64,000 nt of DNA from Terricaulis silvestris (GTDB taxonomy: Bacteria; Pseudomonadota; Alphaproteobacteria; Caulobacterales; Aquidulcibacteraceae): positions 62,001 through 126,000 of the forward strand of contig NZ_CP047045.1 in NCBI RefSeq assembly GCF_009792355.1, given 5' to 3'. Positions 26,450-34,796 of this stretch are shown one piece after another; positions within the stretch are counted from its first letter, which is position 1, and every line of letters starts with the position of its first letter. The notes under the pieces are model-generated. The model was not told the DNA's origin. It ran no database searches and saw only the letters and a program-made list of their open reading frames with translations. Position numbers and translations under genes: made by a program.

Positions 26450-27562
26450 ATGCGCGTCGGCTGCCCGAAGGAAATCAAGGTTCATGAGTATCGCGTCGGC
26501 CTGACGCCTGAGAGTGCGGCGGAGCTGGTCCGCGCTGGGCATGAAGTGTTCCTGGAGACGAAAGCCGGCGAGGGCATCGGGGCGCCGGACAGCGTCTACG
26601 AGAAGGTCGGCGTGAAGATCCTTCCGAACGCGGACGCGGTGTTCGAAACGGCCGAGATGATCGTGAAGGTGAAGGAGCCGCAGGCGGTTGAGATCGCGCG
26701 GCTGAAGCCGAAGCACACGCTGTTCACGTATTTGCACCTCGCGCCGGATCCGGAGCAGGCGGAAGGCCTGATGAAGTCGGGCGCGACGTGCATTGCATAC
26801 GAGACGGTGACGGATCGTGATGGCCGCCTGCCGCTTCTGAAGCCGATGTCGGAAGTCGCGGGCCGGATGTCGATTCAGGTTGGCGCCTATTTCTTGGAGA
26901 AGGCGCACGGCGGACGTGGCGTGCTGATGGGCGGCGTGCCGGGCGTGCGGCCGGCGGATGTCGTGATCCTTGGCGCTGGCGTCTCAGGCTACAATGCGGC
27001 GCAGATTGCTGTCGGCATGCGCGCGCGCGTGACGGTGTTCGATAAGAATCCGGCGCGCTTAGAAGAGCTAGACCGCGAGTTCAACGGGCGATTGGAAACG
27101 GTGTATTCGACATCTGCGGCGATCGCGGAAGCGATTAAGGAAGCGGATGTTGTGGTCGGCGCCGTGTTGGTTGCCGGCGCCGCTGCGCCGAAGCTGATTA
27201 CGCGTGACATGCTGAAGACGATGCGGCAGGGCTCGGTGTTGGTGGATATTTCGATCGACCAAGGCGGTTGCTTCGAAACGTCGAAGGCGACCACGCACAG
27301 CGAGCCGACCTTCATCGTCGACGGCATCATCCATTATTGCGTCGCCAACATGCCGGGCGCGGTGTCGCGTACCTCGGCGTTTGCGTTGAATAACGCGACG
27401 CTGCCGTTCGCGCTGGCGCTGGCCAACAAGGGCTACAAGCAAGCGCTGATCGACGACCCGCACTTGGCCAATGGCTTGAATGTGTACGAAGGCGCGATCG
27501 CGCACGAGGCGGTGGCGAAGGATTTGGGCAAGCCGTTCAAGAAGCCGAGCTGGTTGGGCTAA
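26450..27562 (+). CDS. ald: Alanine dehydrogenase
   Basis: 370 residues, the usual length. NAD-dependent interconversion of L-alanine with pyruvate and ammonium. The N-terminus MRVGCPKEIKVHEYRVGLTP is characteristic, with catalytic Lys and the later His in FTYLHLAPDP. The NAD-binding glycine loop is VVILGAGVSGYNAAQIAV, and the conserved DISIDQGGCFETS follows. AGGAG lies 6 bases upstream of the ATG. Divergent from an Lrp-type regulator that probably activates it. Confidence 0.97.
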   Translation: MRVGCPKEIKVHEYRVGLTPESAAELVRAGHEVFLETKAGEGIGAPDSVYEKVGVKILPNADAVFETAEMIVKVKEPQAVEIARLKPKHTLFTYLHLAPDPEQAEGLMKSGATCIAYETVTDRDGRLPLLKPMSEVAGRMSIQVGAYFLEKAHGGRGVLMGGVPGVRPADVVILGAGVSGYNAAQIAVGMRARVTVFDKNPARLEELDREFNGRLETVYSTSAAIAEAIKEADVVVGAVLVAGAAAPKLITRDMLKTMRQGSVLVDISIDQGGCFETSKATTHSEPTFIVDGIIHYCVANMPGAVSRTSAFALNNATLPFALALANKGYKQALIDDPHLANGLNVYEGAIAHEAVAKDLGKPFKKPSWLG

Positions 27563-27976
27563 GTGTCAACGTATCGGGTCGCCGAGCGTGTCGTCACGCT
27601 CGGCGGTTTGTTTGTGAACCTGCCGGGCATGATTATTCTGTTCGGCGGATGGTGGCTCGAGTTCTACTTCGTTGAGCGATACGAGGTTCAAATCAATCTT
27701 GGCCCGGTGCTCAACGTCAGTGTCGCGGTGATTGCGCTCGCAATGCCGTTGGTCTTGGCGTGGCTTTGGTGGTCTGTAACTGTACCGCGTTGGAAAATCT
27801 GGGCGCTTGCCCGGTGCCGTGATTGGCCGACGCTTGAGCGCGTAGCGATCCGTGATCGATTGATCTGGGACGAGCGTGATTGGTTCGGTCGGGCGATGGC
27901 GCGAACGGAGATTTGGACACCAAACTTGCGCAAGCGCTTTGCGGACTTGCGCCGCGCCGGCGCAGCTGAGACCTGA
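27563..27976 (+). CDS. Hypothetical two-helix membrane protein
   Basis: 137 residues, starting with a GTG that directly follows the ald stop with no gap, so expression is probably coupled to ald. Two membrane helices (about 17-36 and 53-72) are followed by a basic cytoplasmic tail rich in Arg and Trp (VPRWKIWALARCRDWPTLER). No family recognised. It may have no role in alanine metabolism; only position links it. Confidence 0.6.
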   Translation: MSTYRVAERVVTLGGLFVNLPGMIILFGGWWLEFYFVERYEVQINLGPVLNVSVAVIALAMPLVLAWLWWSVTVPRWKIWALARCRDWPTLERVAIRDRLIWDERDWFGRAMARTEIWTPNLRKRFADLRRAGAAET

Positions 27977-27978
27977 TC

Positions 27979-28479
27979 TCAGCGCGAAAGGTCGAAGCGC
28001 TTTCGCACGCGATCTACTGGCGTGCCGTCCTTTAGCGGCACGCCAACGCGCCGGTCGTAGTCGATAAATCCCATGCGGCTATAGAACGCCAGGCCGCCGG
28101 CGTTGTCGGCGCGGATGGTGGCGTCGATGGTTTTGATGTCGGCGGCGCGCGCCGCTCTTACGGTTTCGGCGAACAGTGCGCGGCCGATACCGCCGCCGGT
28201 GTGGCCGACGCGCGCGTACGTGCCGATGTAGGCCCATCCATCAGGGAACGGCTCTTCCGCGTTGGGCCACAACAGAACCTGGAATCCCAACAAGCGGTCT
28301 TCATCCTCGACGATCGTGCAAGAGAGCAGGTACGGCGGGGAGATGAACTCGCGGTCCATGCTCTCGGGCGTGAAGGGCTCTTCGTAGGCCGTGGTGCCGC
28401 CGATGGCGATGATCTCGTTGATTAGCGCCGCCATTGCGGCGGCGTCGTCGGCGGTGGCGCGGCGCGTGCTTAGCGTCAT
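27979..28479 (-). CDS. GNAT-family N-acetyltransferase
   Basis: 166 residues of the classic GNAT fold. RRATADDAAAMAALINEII begins strand 1 and helix 1. The acetyl-CoA loop is VGHTGGGIGRALFAETVRAA, matching R/Q-x-x-G-x-G/A with an H-T-G-G-G variant. TIRADNAGGLAFYSRMGF is the standard N-x-x-A-x-x-F-Y-x-x-x-G-F signature. The substrate, an amine or antibiotic-like amino group, is not readable. Convergent with the small membrane gene after ald, with only 2 bases between. Confidence 0.85.
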   Translation of the reverse strand: MTLSTRRATADDAAAMAALINEIIAIGGTTAYEEPFTPESMDREFISPPYLLSCTIVEDEDRLLGFQVLLWPNAEEPFPDGWAYIGTYARVGHTGGGIGRALFAETVRAARAADIKTIDATIRADNAGGLAFYSRMGFIDYDRRVGVPLKDGTPVDRVRKRFDLSR

Positions 28480-28533
28480 CCGCCTATGATGCGATCGCGT
28501 CGGCCGCGTTCAAGACCCTAAAGCGCATTTGGC

Positions 28534-28556
28534 GGCCGGCGCCGTGAGACGCCGGC
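28534..28556. repeat. GC-rich hairpin
   Basis: GCCGGCG, an 8-base loop, then CGCCGGC, in the 86-base gap between two minus-strand genes. It resembles the cores of the other palindromic elements and could act as a stop or stability hairpin for the upstream gene. No T-run. Confidence 0.4.
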
Positions 28557-28565
28557 CTGAGCAGT

Positions 28566-29390
28566 TCAAGACGCCGGACTGGGCGACAGCACGTCGTTGA
28601 AGCGAATGCTGCTCCTTGGCCGGTCGTCGAGCGAGCCTTCACGCGATCCGGCGAATACCGCGACGACCCAGATCAACGCGGCGAACAGCACGAGCAGCAT
28701 CCACCACAGGCGCTGAAGCGGTTCGCTTTGGCGCATCAAGTCGGCCCAGTGCCAGGCGGCGGCCATTGGTTGCGGCGACGGTGAGAGATAGCCGGTCGCG
28801 GCGACGATGCCGGTGACGGTGAGCAAAGCGAGCAGCGTAAGCGTGATGGCCTGGCCGCGATTGCTGAGCGGCGCGGCGACAACGCCGATCGCGAACGGCA
28901 ACAACACCGGGATGAGGTGCTGCTTCAGTTCGAGCGGCAAGGCCTGGAACGCAGGCTGTGTGGCGACGAAATAGACGCCGGCCGCGGGCAGGAGCGCGAT
29001 CAGGCCGGCGGTCACATAGCGCTCAGATTGCGGTGAGGTCTTGTTGGCGGTGCGCGACGCGATCGCCGCCAGCGCCCACGCCGAGAGCCGCACCACGGCT
29101 GTGAGAGTCACGAAGAAGAGGCCGACGCCGGCGGCAAGGAGCGCCGCCATGAAGAGGTAGCCGAGCACTTGGCCGAGCAGGGGCGCGCCGCTGGTGAGTG
29201 TGTCGGCGATCTGTTCGCCAGCGCGGCCGAGGATCAGCACGGCCGCCCAGGCGACGACGATCGCAAGGGCTATGGCGATGATTGCGCTGAGCAGGGTCAG
29301 CGCGCCCGGCGCGGCCGCGGTGGCGCGGTCAAACCATTCCTTGGATTTCTCGCGAAGCCGCTCGATGCGGCTGCCGGCAACGTCATTCAT
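28566..29390 (-). CDS. Hypothetical multi-pass membrane protein
   Basis: 274 residues from the ATG at 29390, which has GGAGGGA 7 bases upstream. At least six hydrophobic segments are visible (about 35-65, 80-110, 125-145, 155-170, 180-205, 235-258). The N-terminal 28 residues are charged and cytoplasmic. It has no recognised transporter motif. The 3' end codes for a polar tail. Location in the inner membrane is clear, the role is not. Confidence 0.7.
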   Translation of the reverse strand: MNDVAGSRIERLREKSKEWFDRATAAAPGALTLLSAIIAIALAIVVAWAAVLILGRAGEQIADTLTSGAPLLGQVLGYLFMAALLAAGVGLFFVTLTAVVRLSAWALAAIASRTANKTSPQSERYVTAGLIALLPAAGVYFVATQPAFQALPLELKQHLIPVLLPFAIGVVAAPLSNRGQAITLTLLALLTVTGIVAATGYLSPSPQPMAAAWHWADLMRQSEPLQRLWWMLLVLFAALIWVVAVFAGSREGSLDDRPRSSIRFNDVLSPSPAS

Positions 29391-29582
29391 CGCTTGTCCC
29401 TCCGAGATCGCTGCCATCAACCCAGAGCCCTTGGCGGCGAGTGTATCGTGTCAAAGCCCAGGGTGTGAGCAACGTTGGGACGAACGGTGCTTATGATTTT
29501 TGTTAGATTGGAACCGATCAGGCGCGACGACTGGCCGGCGCTCACTGTGTCATAGACGTTTGCGACGGAGGTGGGGAGCGCG

Positions 29583-30965
29583 ATGGCGAAGCTGTGGGGG
29601 ATGGTTCTGGCGCTGGCGCTGGGTGCATGCGCGAGCGGTCCGCGTGGCTGGGAGAACACTGGGCAAGAGACGTTCGCGACCGCTCAGACGCGCTGTCAGA
29701 TCGGCACGCAGGAGGTCGACGGCGCGCAGTGGGAAATCTGCATGAACGGGTTCGGCTGGTGGCAGACCACGGGCGTGATCCACGACGGCGGCTACGATGT
29801 GCTGCGCGTGTATCTCACCGTCACACCGGACACAGAGACGCGGACGATCGGGGGCTGGCAGAGCATGACGCTGCGCGCCGAGCGCGAGCTCACTGAAGTG
29901 CGGTTTGACGCCAACGCCTTGACGCTTGCTGAAGCCACGATGGATGGCGATCCGATGATGTCGCGCATCGAGGACGGGAAAGTGGTCTTCACCTTTCCGT
30001 ATCCGATCCGGCCGGGGCGATTGGTGACGCTGCGCTTCAACTATGCTGGCGCACCCGCGCGCGGTTTGGTTTGGGAAGAAAACGGGCTCTACACTAGCTA
30101 CTTCACATGTGACTGGATGTTCTGCGCATTGGATCGGCCGGGCGACGCGTTTGAGTTCTTCTCGGATTGGCGCAAGGCTGAGGACTGGCGAACGCTTGAG
30201 ACTGAGATTGCGCACGCTTATCCGGCGCACGTGCAGGGTTTTGCCGCTGGGCGCTGGGCCGAGGTGCGCGAGCGCGCCGGCGAAACAGATTTCGTCTACG
30301 CCAGCATGCACGGCAGCGAGGCGGATCTGCGCGCCATGTTCGCCGACACGCCGCGGATGGCGGCGTCCTTTGAGCGTCGCGCTGGCTTGCCGTTTCCGCA
30401 TGCGACCTACACGCAGCTGCTGGTTCAAGGCGGCGCGGCGCAGGAGGGGGCGGGGTTTGCGATCCTGGGCGATGACGTTGTGCGGCCGGTGTTGACCGAT
30501 CCGCATGAAGACTGGGCAGCGGCGCACGAGATGGCGCATGCGTATTGGGGCGATCTGATTACGCCGAAGGATTGGTCGCACTTTTGGCTGAGCGAGGGGC
30601 TGACGACGTTCATGGTCGCGGCTTGGAAGCAGGAGCGCTGGGGCGAGGCGGACTATCAGCGCGAGATCGGGTTGGCGACGACGCGTTGGACGCGGGCGCG
30701 CGATGCGGGATGGGATAGGCCGCTGGCGTTTGCGGCGGCGTATCCGGATTTGCGTACGCGCCGCGCGATCCAGTATTCCAAGGGCATGCTGTTCTTCGTC
30801 GAGCTGCGACGGGCCCTGGGTGAGGAAGCGTTCTGGCGCGGGATCGCGACGTACACGCGGGCCAATGCCGGCGGCGTGGTCGAAAGCGCGGACATGCAGC
30901 ACGCGATGGAAGAGGCGAGCGGGCGCGATCTTGACGCACTGTTTGCCGAGTGGGTGTATCCGTAG
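29583..30965 (+). CDS. M1-family metallopeptidase, lipoprotein
   Basis: 460 residues from the ATG at 29583 (GGGGAG upstream). A lipobox LALGAC ends the signal peptide. The zinc site is visible as HEMAHAYWGD (HExxH), with the third ligand Glu in WLSEGLTTFM, 18 residues on, the gluzincin pattern of M1 aminopeptidases. The upstream half is the beta-saddle domain with RLVTLRFNYAG-type strands. It should be anchored in the envelope, trimming peptides. The GAMEN exopeptidase motif is replaced by GGAAQEGAGFAI, so substrate preference may differ. The next gene begins 2 bases later. Confidence 0.88.
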   Translation: MAKLWGMVLALALGACASGPRGWENTGQETFATAQTRCQIGTQEVDGAQWEICMNGFGWWQTTGVIHDGGYDVLRVYLTVTPDTETRTIGGWQSMTLRAERELTEVRFDANALTLAEATMDGDPMMSRIEDGKVVFTFPYPIRPGRLVTLRFNYAGAPARGLVWEENGLYTSYFTCDWMFCALDRPGDAFEFFSDWRKAEDWRTLETEIAHAYPAHVQGFAAGRWAEVRERAGETDFVYASMHGSEADLRAMFADTPRMAASFERRAGLPFPHATYTQLLVQGGAAQEGAGFAILGDDVVRPVLTDPHEDWAAAHEMAHAYWGDLITPKDWSHFWLSEGLTTFMVAAWKQERWGEADYQREIGLATTRWTRARDAGWDRPLAFAAAYPDLRTRRAIQYSKGMLFFVELRRALGEEAFWRGIATYTRANAGGVVESADMQHAMEEASGRDLDALFAEWVYP

Positions 30966-30967
30966 CC

Positions 30968-31330
30968 ATGGCCGTCACCGCCGCCCGTGCGCGCAAGTTG
31001 GCGCTGTCGTTGCCGGACACGGCGGAGGTCGCGCATTTCGATCGCGCAGCGTTCCGCACGCCGCGCAAGATTTTCGCCACGCTCGCGGGCGATGGCGCCG
31101 ATCTGAACTTGATGTTCGACCTGGCGACGCAAGAATTCTTCTGCGAGCACGCGCCGCAAGCGCTCGCGCCGCATCCGAGCGGGTGGGGCAAGCAGGGCGC
31201 GACGTGGGTCGATCTGAAGCGTGTCGATGAGGACACGCTGCTCTCGGCGTTGAAGGCGGCGCACACTTTGGCGGCGCCGACGCCCAAGAAGGTCAAGAAA
31301 GCAACAGTCGCGAAGAAACGGAAGCGCTAG
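30968..31330 (+). CDS. MmcQ/YjbR-family DNA-binding protein
   Basis: 120 residues. The start ARARKLALSLPDTAEVAHFD and KIFATLAGDGADLNLMFD match the compact YjbR fold (double-wing CyaY-like). The GWGKQGATWVDL strand is also typical. The tail is very basic (KKVKKATVAKKRKR), a common trait for nucleic-acid contact. MmcQ/YjbR proteins are proposed to bind DNA, but no defined target is known. Follows the M1 peptidase with a 2-base gap, so probably co-transcribed. Confidence 0.85.
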   Translation: MAVTAARARKLALSLPDTAEVAHFDRAAFRTPRKIFATLAGDGADLNLMFDLATQEFFCEHAPQALAPHPSGWGKQGATWVDLKRVDEDTLLSALKAAHTLAAPTPKKVKKATVAKKRKR

Positions 31331-31561
31331 GCGCCTTGGCCGGTTTCGCGGCGTGGCGATGCGCGGCACGCTTCGATGGTTCGCCGCAATTCGCCTCAGA
31401 GGCGCGCGCGTCGATCACAACTTTGTGGATGCGCGTCCGCAATGGACCCGGCGTGCATCCTCTGAGTTAATCGTGTGGCGCCCACTCACCACCCCAGGCG
31501 CCGGCTGAAAGGTTTTGTTCAGCACTACTGCGTTAATGTGAAAGGGTTCGGAGTAACTGCC

Positions 31562-31753
31562 ATGCTCGAGAAGAGAATTGGCGAGCCTTGTCCGACCTGT
31601 CAGACGCCGCTGCAACGGCGCCGCTCCACATTTCGCACCATCGTCGGCGACGTCGCGTTCTGCGCGCGGTGTTGTTCCTCGTTCGAATTGTCGAGCCTGA
31701 CAGAGGACGACGTTCTCGCGGCGTTCGGTCCGCCGGAATTCGCGCCGACCTGA
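31562..31753 (+). CDS. Small zinc-ribbon protein
   Basis: 63 residues from the ATG at 31562 (GGAG 8 bases upstream). CPTCQTPLQRRRST and the later CARCCSS supply two CxxC pairs 24 residues apart, the layout of a small zinc ribbon. A downstream acidic helix LTEDDVLAAFGPPEFA completes it. Such proteins can be nucleic-acid or protein adaptors. The 231-base stretch before it (31331-31561) holds no gene I can support. A hairpin follows its stop. Confidence 0.65.
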   Translation: MLEKRIGEPCPTCQTPLQRRRSTFRTIVGDVAFCARCCSSFELSSLTEDDVLAAFGPPEFAPT

Positions 31754-31776
31754 GGCGCGGCCAGTGCTGAGCTGAC

Positions 31777-31794
31777 GCCGGGCCGCAGCCCGGC
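31777..31794. terminator. Probable bidirectional terminator hairpin
   Basis: GCCGGGC-CGCA-GCCCGGC is a perfect 7-bp stem with a tetraloop in the 52-base convergent gap between the zinc-ribbon gene and the yjhX homologue. No T-run on either strand, so it may work as a weak or Rho-assisted stop. Confidence 0.5.
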
Positions 31795-31805
31795 GGTGCC
31801 CATTT

Positions 31806-32063
31806 TCATCTGTTGTCCAATTGCGCGCGTACCGCGGCGAGACCATCGCGCGTGATGCGATAGGGTCCGCCTTCGCGGCTCATGATGAAGCCGCGGCGGC
31901 GGAGCTTTCTGAAAATTTCGAGCGTGCAATCGTCCAATCGCCAACCATCGCGGTTGAGGCAGTCGATTTCGACGATGTCGCCTTTGTCGTTCTTGATGTG
32001 ATGGATCACGCCGCCTTGGGCGAGCGCGTGCAGCGTGCGCTGCTCGTACTTCGAAATATTCAC
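31806..32063 (-). CDS. yjhX: YjhX-family toxin homologue, orphan
   Basis: 85 residues, the typical length. The start [20 protein letters not shown] and the end [16 protein letters not shown] match E. coli YjhX (UPF0386). That protein is a toxin reported to inhibit topoisomerase I and is neutralised by the GNAT protein YjhQ. Here no GNAT or other antitoxin gene is adjacent. The nearest GNAT (27979-28479) is 3.3 kb away on the same strand and is not clearly YjhQ. It may be a domesticated or regulatory paralogue. Start supported by length match. Confidence 0.85.
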   Translation of the reverse strand: MNISKYEQRTLHALAQGGVIHHIKNDKGDIVEIDCLNRDGWRLDDCTLEIFRKLRRRGFIMSREGGPYRITRDGLAAVRAQLDNR

Positions 32064-32220
32064 TGGAAGATTGCCTAGTCTGAACGCGGTCGTTCGCCCC
32101 TCGACAGGCTCGGGGCGGCTCAGAACGGGCGGGCGTTACGCACGCGGCCCGTGGCGTCAGGCAATCTCGTTACACATAGGCGGCGGGTGTTTGGCAAAGA
32201 TTGTGTTCGAAAGCAAGTCC

Positions 32221-32350
32221 CGCTTTCCCGGCCGCATGCCCCGCGAAGGCGGGGCGAAGAGCCGGGATCCATCGTTGCGGACATCGTCGCGTTTGAACGA
32301 TGGGTCCCGGATCGCACCCCGACTTTTCGCGGGGTTGCGTCCGGGAAGCG
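32221..32350. repeat. 130-bp palindromic intergenic repeat abutting a gene end
   Basis: Terminal inverted arms CGCTTTCCCGG (32221-32231) and CCGGGAAGCG (32341-32350) enclose inner dyads such as GCCCCGCGAAGGCGGGGC and CCCCGACTTTTCGCGGGG. The right end directly abuts the stop codon of the Rieske oxygenase at 32351. The remaining part of the gap 32064-32220 holds no gene I can support. It resembles the TCATTCC-family elements in organisation but not in sequence. Confidence 0.7.
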
Positions 32351-33475
32351 TTACGCTGGAGCGCGTTCCAGTTTCGCTTCAGGTATCAGATCGCGCATGC
32401 GATTGCCGAAGGAGATGAGGCAGACTTCGCTCGGTGACAGTGGTCCCGTCGCGTAGCTGGAGCTTTCCATGCCTTGCTGCACGCCTTCGATCAGAACGGT
32501 GTCTTCGGCGTTGACTTGGCGGTTGATGCGCCAGTTCAGATAGCGCGCGGCGTGCATTTCGCGGCTGGCGCCAGAAGACGTGTCGGGATGCACGTAGGCG
32601 ATCTCGCGGATCATGGTTTGCGTGGCGCTGACCGGCACGAATTGCATGAAGTCGACTTGGTCCGGATAGATGTCGAACGCGATGTTGGGCCAGAGTTTGT
32701 AATAGGCCCAGAGGCGGCGGCGTTCGGCGGGGATGTGGTCGAACGCGCCGAGCAGCTTTTGGTATTGGCGTTCGGGCCAATGGTTCGACGGCGTCTCGGT
32801 GACGCGGCCCCACATCTTATCGATCCAGGGCTTGGACTCGATCTTGTAGCTGCCCGCAAGCAGGCGTGAGAGGCCGGGATGCGCGACGGGGATGTGCATG
32901 CCGTCGGAATAATTGTCGCCGACGTTTTTCCAGTTCACCGGGCGCGGGCGGAGCGTGACGCGGCCGTTGGGGATGAGCTTTTCCAGCTCGAACGCTTCGA
33001 GCTCTTCGGCATAAGGCGCCATCATTTCTTTCACGCTGGGTAGCCCTGGCGCGAAGCGGATGAAGATGAAGCCGTGCGCTATTTCCTGATCGACGGGTTT
33101 GAGGCCGAGCACATTGGCGTTGAGGTTCTCGAAGCCTTGCCATTTTGGCGCGCCGGCGAAGCTGCCGTCGAGCTTGTAGCTCCAGGCGTGGTACGGGCAG
33201 ACGAATCGGTGGCCGCATGAGCCGCGCGCTTCGGTGGCGATCTTGCCGGCGCGATGGCGGCAAACATTGTGGAAGCTGCGCAGTTGGCCGTCTTCGCCGC
33301 GCACGGTGACGACGCGTTCGCCGAGAATGTCGAGCGTGAGATAGTCACCGGTGTTGGGCGCATCGTTGATGTGGCCCATGATGTGCCAGGCTTGGGCGAA
33401 CACCTTCTCGCGCTCCAGCTCGAAGAAGCGTTGGTCGGTGTAGAGCCAAGCGGGGAGGGACTGGGGCGCGGTCAT
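32351..33475 (-). CDS. Rieske aromatic ring-hydroxylating oxygenase, alpha subunit-like
   Basis: 374 residues. The Rieske [2Fe-2S] cluster ligands are in CRHRAGKI and CPYHAWSY (CXH...CX2H) near residues 71 and 92. The mononuclear iron site is NYSDGMHIPVAHP, giving the Asp bridge and the two His near 190-200. The C-terminal domain has the acid ligand region NRQVNAEDTVLIEGVQQGME. The family mono- or dioxygenates aromatics, choline-like or carnitine-like substrates, passing electrons from a reductase. No ferredoxin or reductase gene is adjacent, so it must borrow one. Specific substrate not readable. Confidence 0.92.
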   Translation of the reverse strand: MTAPQSLPAWLYTDQRFFELEREKVFAQAWHIMGHINDAPNTGDYLTLDILGERVVTVRGEDGQLRSFHNVCRHRAGKIATEARGSCGHRFVCPYHAWSYKLDGSFAGAPKWQGFENLNANVLGLKPVDQEIAHGFIFIRFAPGLPSVKEMMAPYAEELEAFELEKLIPNGRVTLRPRPVNWKNVGDNYSDGMHIPVAHPGLSRLLAGSYKIESKPWIDKMWGRVTETPSNHWPERQYQKLLGAFDHIPAERRRLWAYYKLWPNIAFDIYPDQVDFMQFVPVSATQTMIREIAYVHPDTSSGASREMHAARYLNWRINRQVNAEDTVLIEGVQQGMESSSYATGPLSPSEVCLISFGNRMRDLIPEAKLERAPA

Positions 33476-33488
33476 GCGCCTATTCTTA

Positions 33489-33593
33489 CGTCATTCTGGG
33501 CGAGCGAGGCGAGACCCAGAATCCAGGGGATCATAAGGCTGTGTTGGTGGCCCCTGGGTCCTGGGCTCGCGCTGCGCGCGCCCCAGGATGACG
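33489..33593. repeat. TCATTCC/TGGG palindromic repeat, copy A (3' flank of sterol desaturase gene)
   Basis: The ends CGTCATTCTGGG (33489-33500) and CCCAGGATGACG (33582-33593) are inverted at 11 of 12 bases. Inner blocks (CCCAGAATCCAGGGG and CCCCTGGGTCCTGGG) are also complementary. The right half codes the last 21 residues of the sterol desaturase-family gene. Confidence 0.75.
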
Positions 33594-34403
33594 AGTGACG
33601 GCGTGTACCAGCACTCTCAATGGCCAGAGCAATTGCGAAACCGGATCGCGGCCGATTGCGTCGCGCACGCCCAGCGGCGCTGTGCACGGGCCTGGCGTGT
33701 GATGGGTGCGGAAAGCTTGATCGAACACGCTGAACACGGTGGCGAAGTTCGCGCCGGCGCCGTCGGCGTCGCGGATGTGGTGCCAGCGGTGCATGGCGGG
33801 AGAGACGAAGACGCGGCCGAGCGGGCCGTAGGTCCACGGCAAGTCCATATGGATGAAGAGGCCGTAGTAGTGGCGGATGTAGGCGTTGAGCATGATCGCT
33901 TCGGGCGGGAAGCCGAGGAGCGCGAGCGCTGTGGTGTCGATCAGCGACGTGGTGAGGCGGTTGAGCGGGTGGAAGCGGACGCCGGTGGTCCACGTCATTG
34001 CGGCGTCGCTGTGATGGATGGCGTGCGCGGGCCACAGCAGCGGCGTGTGTTCGAGGCGATGGCGCCAGTAGCCGACGAAATCACCGATGAAGACGGCGAT
34101 GAGCGTGACGAGCCAGAGTGGCAGTGCTGACCATGTGTCGGGCGCGATGAGGCGGATGCCGTTTTGCTGCATCAATGCGCTGACGGCGCCGAGTGCCAGA
34201 ACCAGGAGCGGCGTTACCGCGACGATGTCGAAGGTGAAGAGCGCGAGGTTCGTGCGTACCTCGGGCGTCGCAGCGCGGGCGGTGCGGAGCGATTCAACGC
34301 CGCGTGCAGCGAAGGCGATCGCGGCGAAGATGAGCGCCGGGATGACGAGCGCGCGTGCGCTATCGAGCAGCGCATCCCAAGAGGTCAAGACAAAGCTCGT
34401 CAT
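33531..34403 (-). CDS. Sterol desaturase/fatty-acid hydroxylase family protein
   Basis: 290 residues. Four or more membrane helices, and the three histidine boxes of this di-iron family: HRLEH near residue 115, HAIHH near 127, and HRWHH near 207. These enzymes add hydroxyl or double bonds to membrane lipids. The ATG lies inside the inverted end of repeat copy B and the last 21 codons lie in copy A, so both termini may be repeat-derived; a start slightly further downstream cannot be excluded. The substrate (lipid or carotenoid) is not readable. Confidence 0.85.
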   Translation of the reverse strand: MTSFVLTSWDALLDSARALVIPALIFAAIAFAARGVESLRTARAATPEVRTNLALFTFDIVAVTPLLVLALGAVSALMQQNGIRLIAPDTWSALPLWLVTLIAVFIGDFVGYWRHRLEHTPLLWPAHAIHHSDAAMTWTTGVRFHPLNRLTTSLIDTTALALLGFPPEAIMLNAYIRHYYGLFIHMDLPWTYGPLGRVFVSPAMHRWHHIRDADGAGANFATVFSVFDQAFRTHHTPGPCTAPLGVRDAIGRDPVSQLLWPLRVLVHAVTRHPGARAARAQDPGATNTAL

Positions 34404-34502
34404 TCCGGGGCGGCCGGAGGCCGAACCCGGAACCCAGGGGCAAACGACGCGCTTGTGGCCCCTGGGTTCCGGATCGCGCTCCGCGCGTCCGGAATGACGA
34501 GC
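34395..34502. repeat. TCATTCC/TGGG palindromic repeat, copy B (5' flank of sterol desaturase gene)
   Basis: GCTCGTCATTCCGG (34395-34408) and CCGGAATGACGAGC (34489-34502) are perfect 14-bp inverted ends. Inner blocks include AACCCAGGGG and CCCCTGGGTT. The left end contains the start codon of the sterol desaturase-family gene on the minus strand (GGAATGACGAG). The rest of the 138-base gap to 34541 holds no gene. Confidence 0.85.
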
Positions 34503-34541
34503 GTGGTTAGTTCGTCAGCCATTTGAGTGGAGTTTAGCGCA

Positions 34542-34796
34542 TCAAAGCAGCTTCGCCAGCATCGCTCGAAAGCGGCGGTCGCGTTTGAGCGAGACTTCGC
34601 GGCTCATGGCTTCGCGGCGGGTGGGGTAGCGCTCGGCATAGAGCAGTACCCAGGCGCGCCCGCGTGTGGAGCGTGCGCCGAGGCCAGCGTTGTGGAGCGC
34701 AAGGCGCGCATCGATGTCGACGCTCCAGCCGACATAGGTGCGCCGATCCGCGCCAAACGCGCTGCCGAGGACATAGACGTAGCCGCAACTAATCAA
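34542..34796 (-). CDS. GIY-YIG nuclease-family protein
   Basis: 84 residues, the short stand-alone form. YVYVLGSAFGADRRTYVGWS carries the G-x-Y...Y-V-G signature (GIY-YIG with an extended loop). ARLALHNAGLGARSTRGR has the conserved His and Asn-Gly, the Arg near 29 and the Glu near 55 (YAERYPTRREAM) follow. These small proteins are related to structure-specific DNA endonucleases such as UvrC and SLX1, but the functions of single-domain bacterial forms are mostly unproven. TTG start; overlaps the preceding gene by 8 bases. The next gene upstream is co-oriented. Confidence 0.82.
   Translation of the reverse strand: MISCGYVYVLGSAFGADRRTYVGWSVDIDARLALHNAGLGARSTRGRAWVLLYAERYPTRREAMSREVSLKRDRRFRAMLAKLL

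Noticed and set aside
29550-30902. Minus-strand open frame of about 450 codons over the M1 peptidase
   Set aside because: The plus strand carries the HExxH zinc motif and lipobox; the other frame is Arg/Pro/His-rich noise.
33489-34502. Sterol desaturase gene as a composite transposon
   Set aside because: No transposase, no target duplication visible by eye, and the flanking repeats belong to a dispersed palindromic family present elsewhere.
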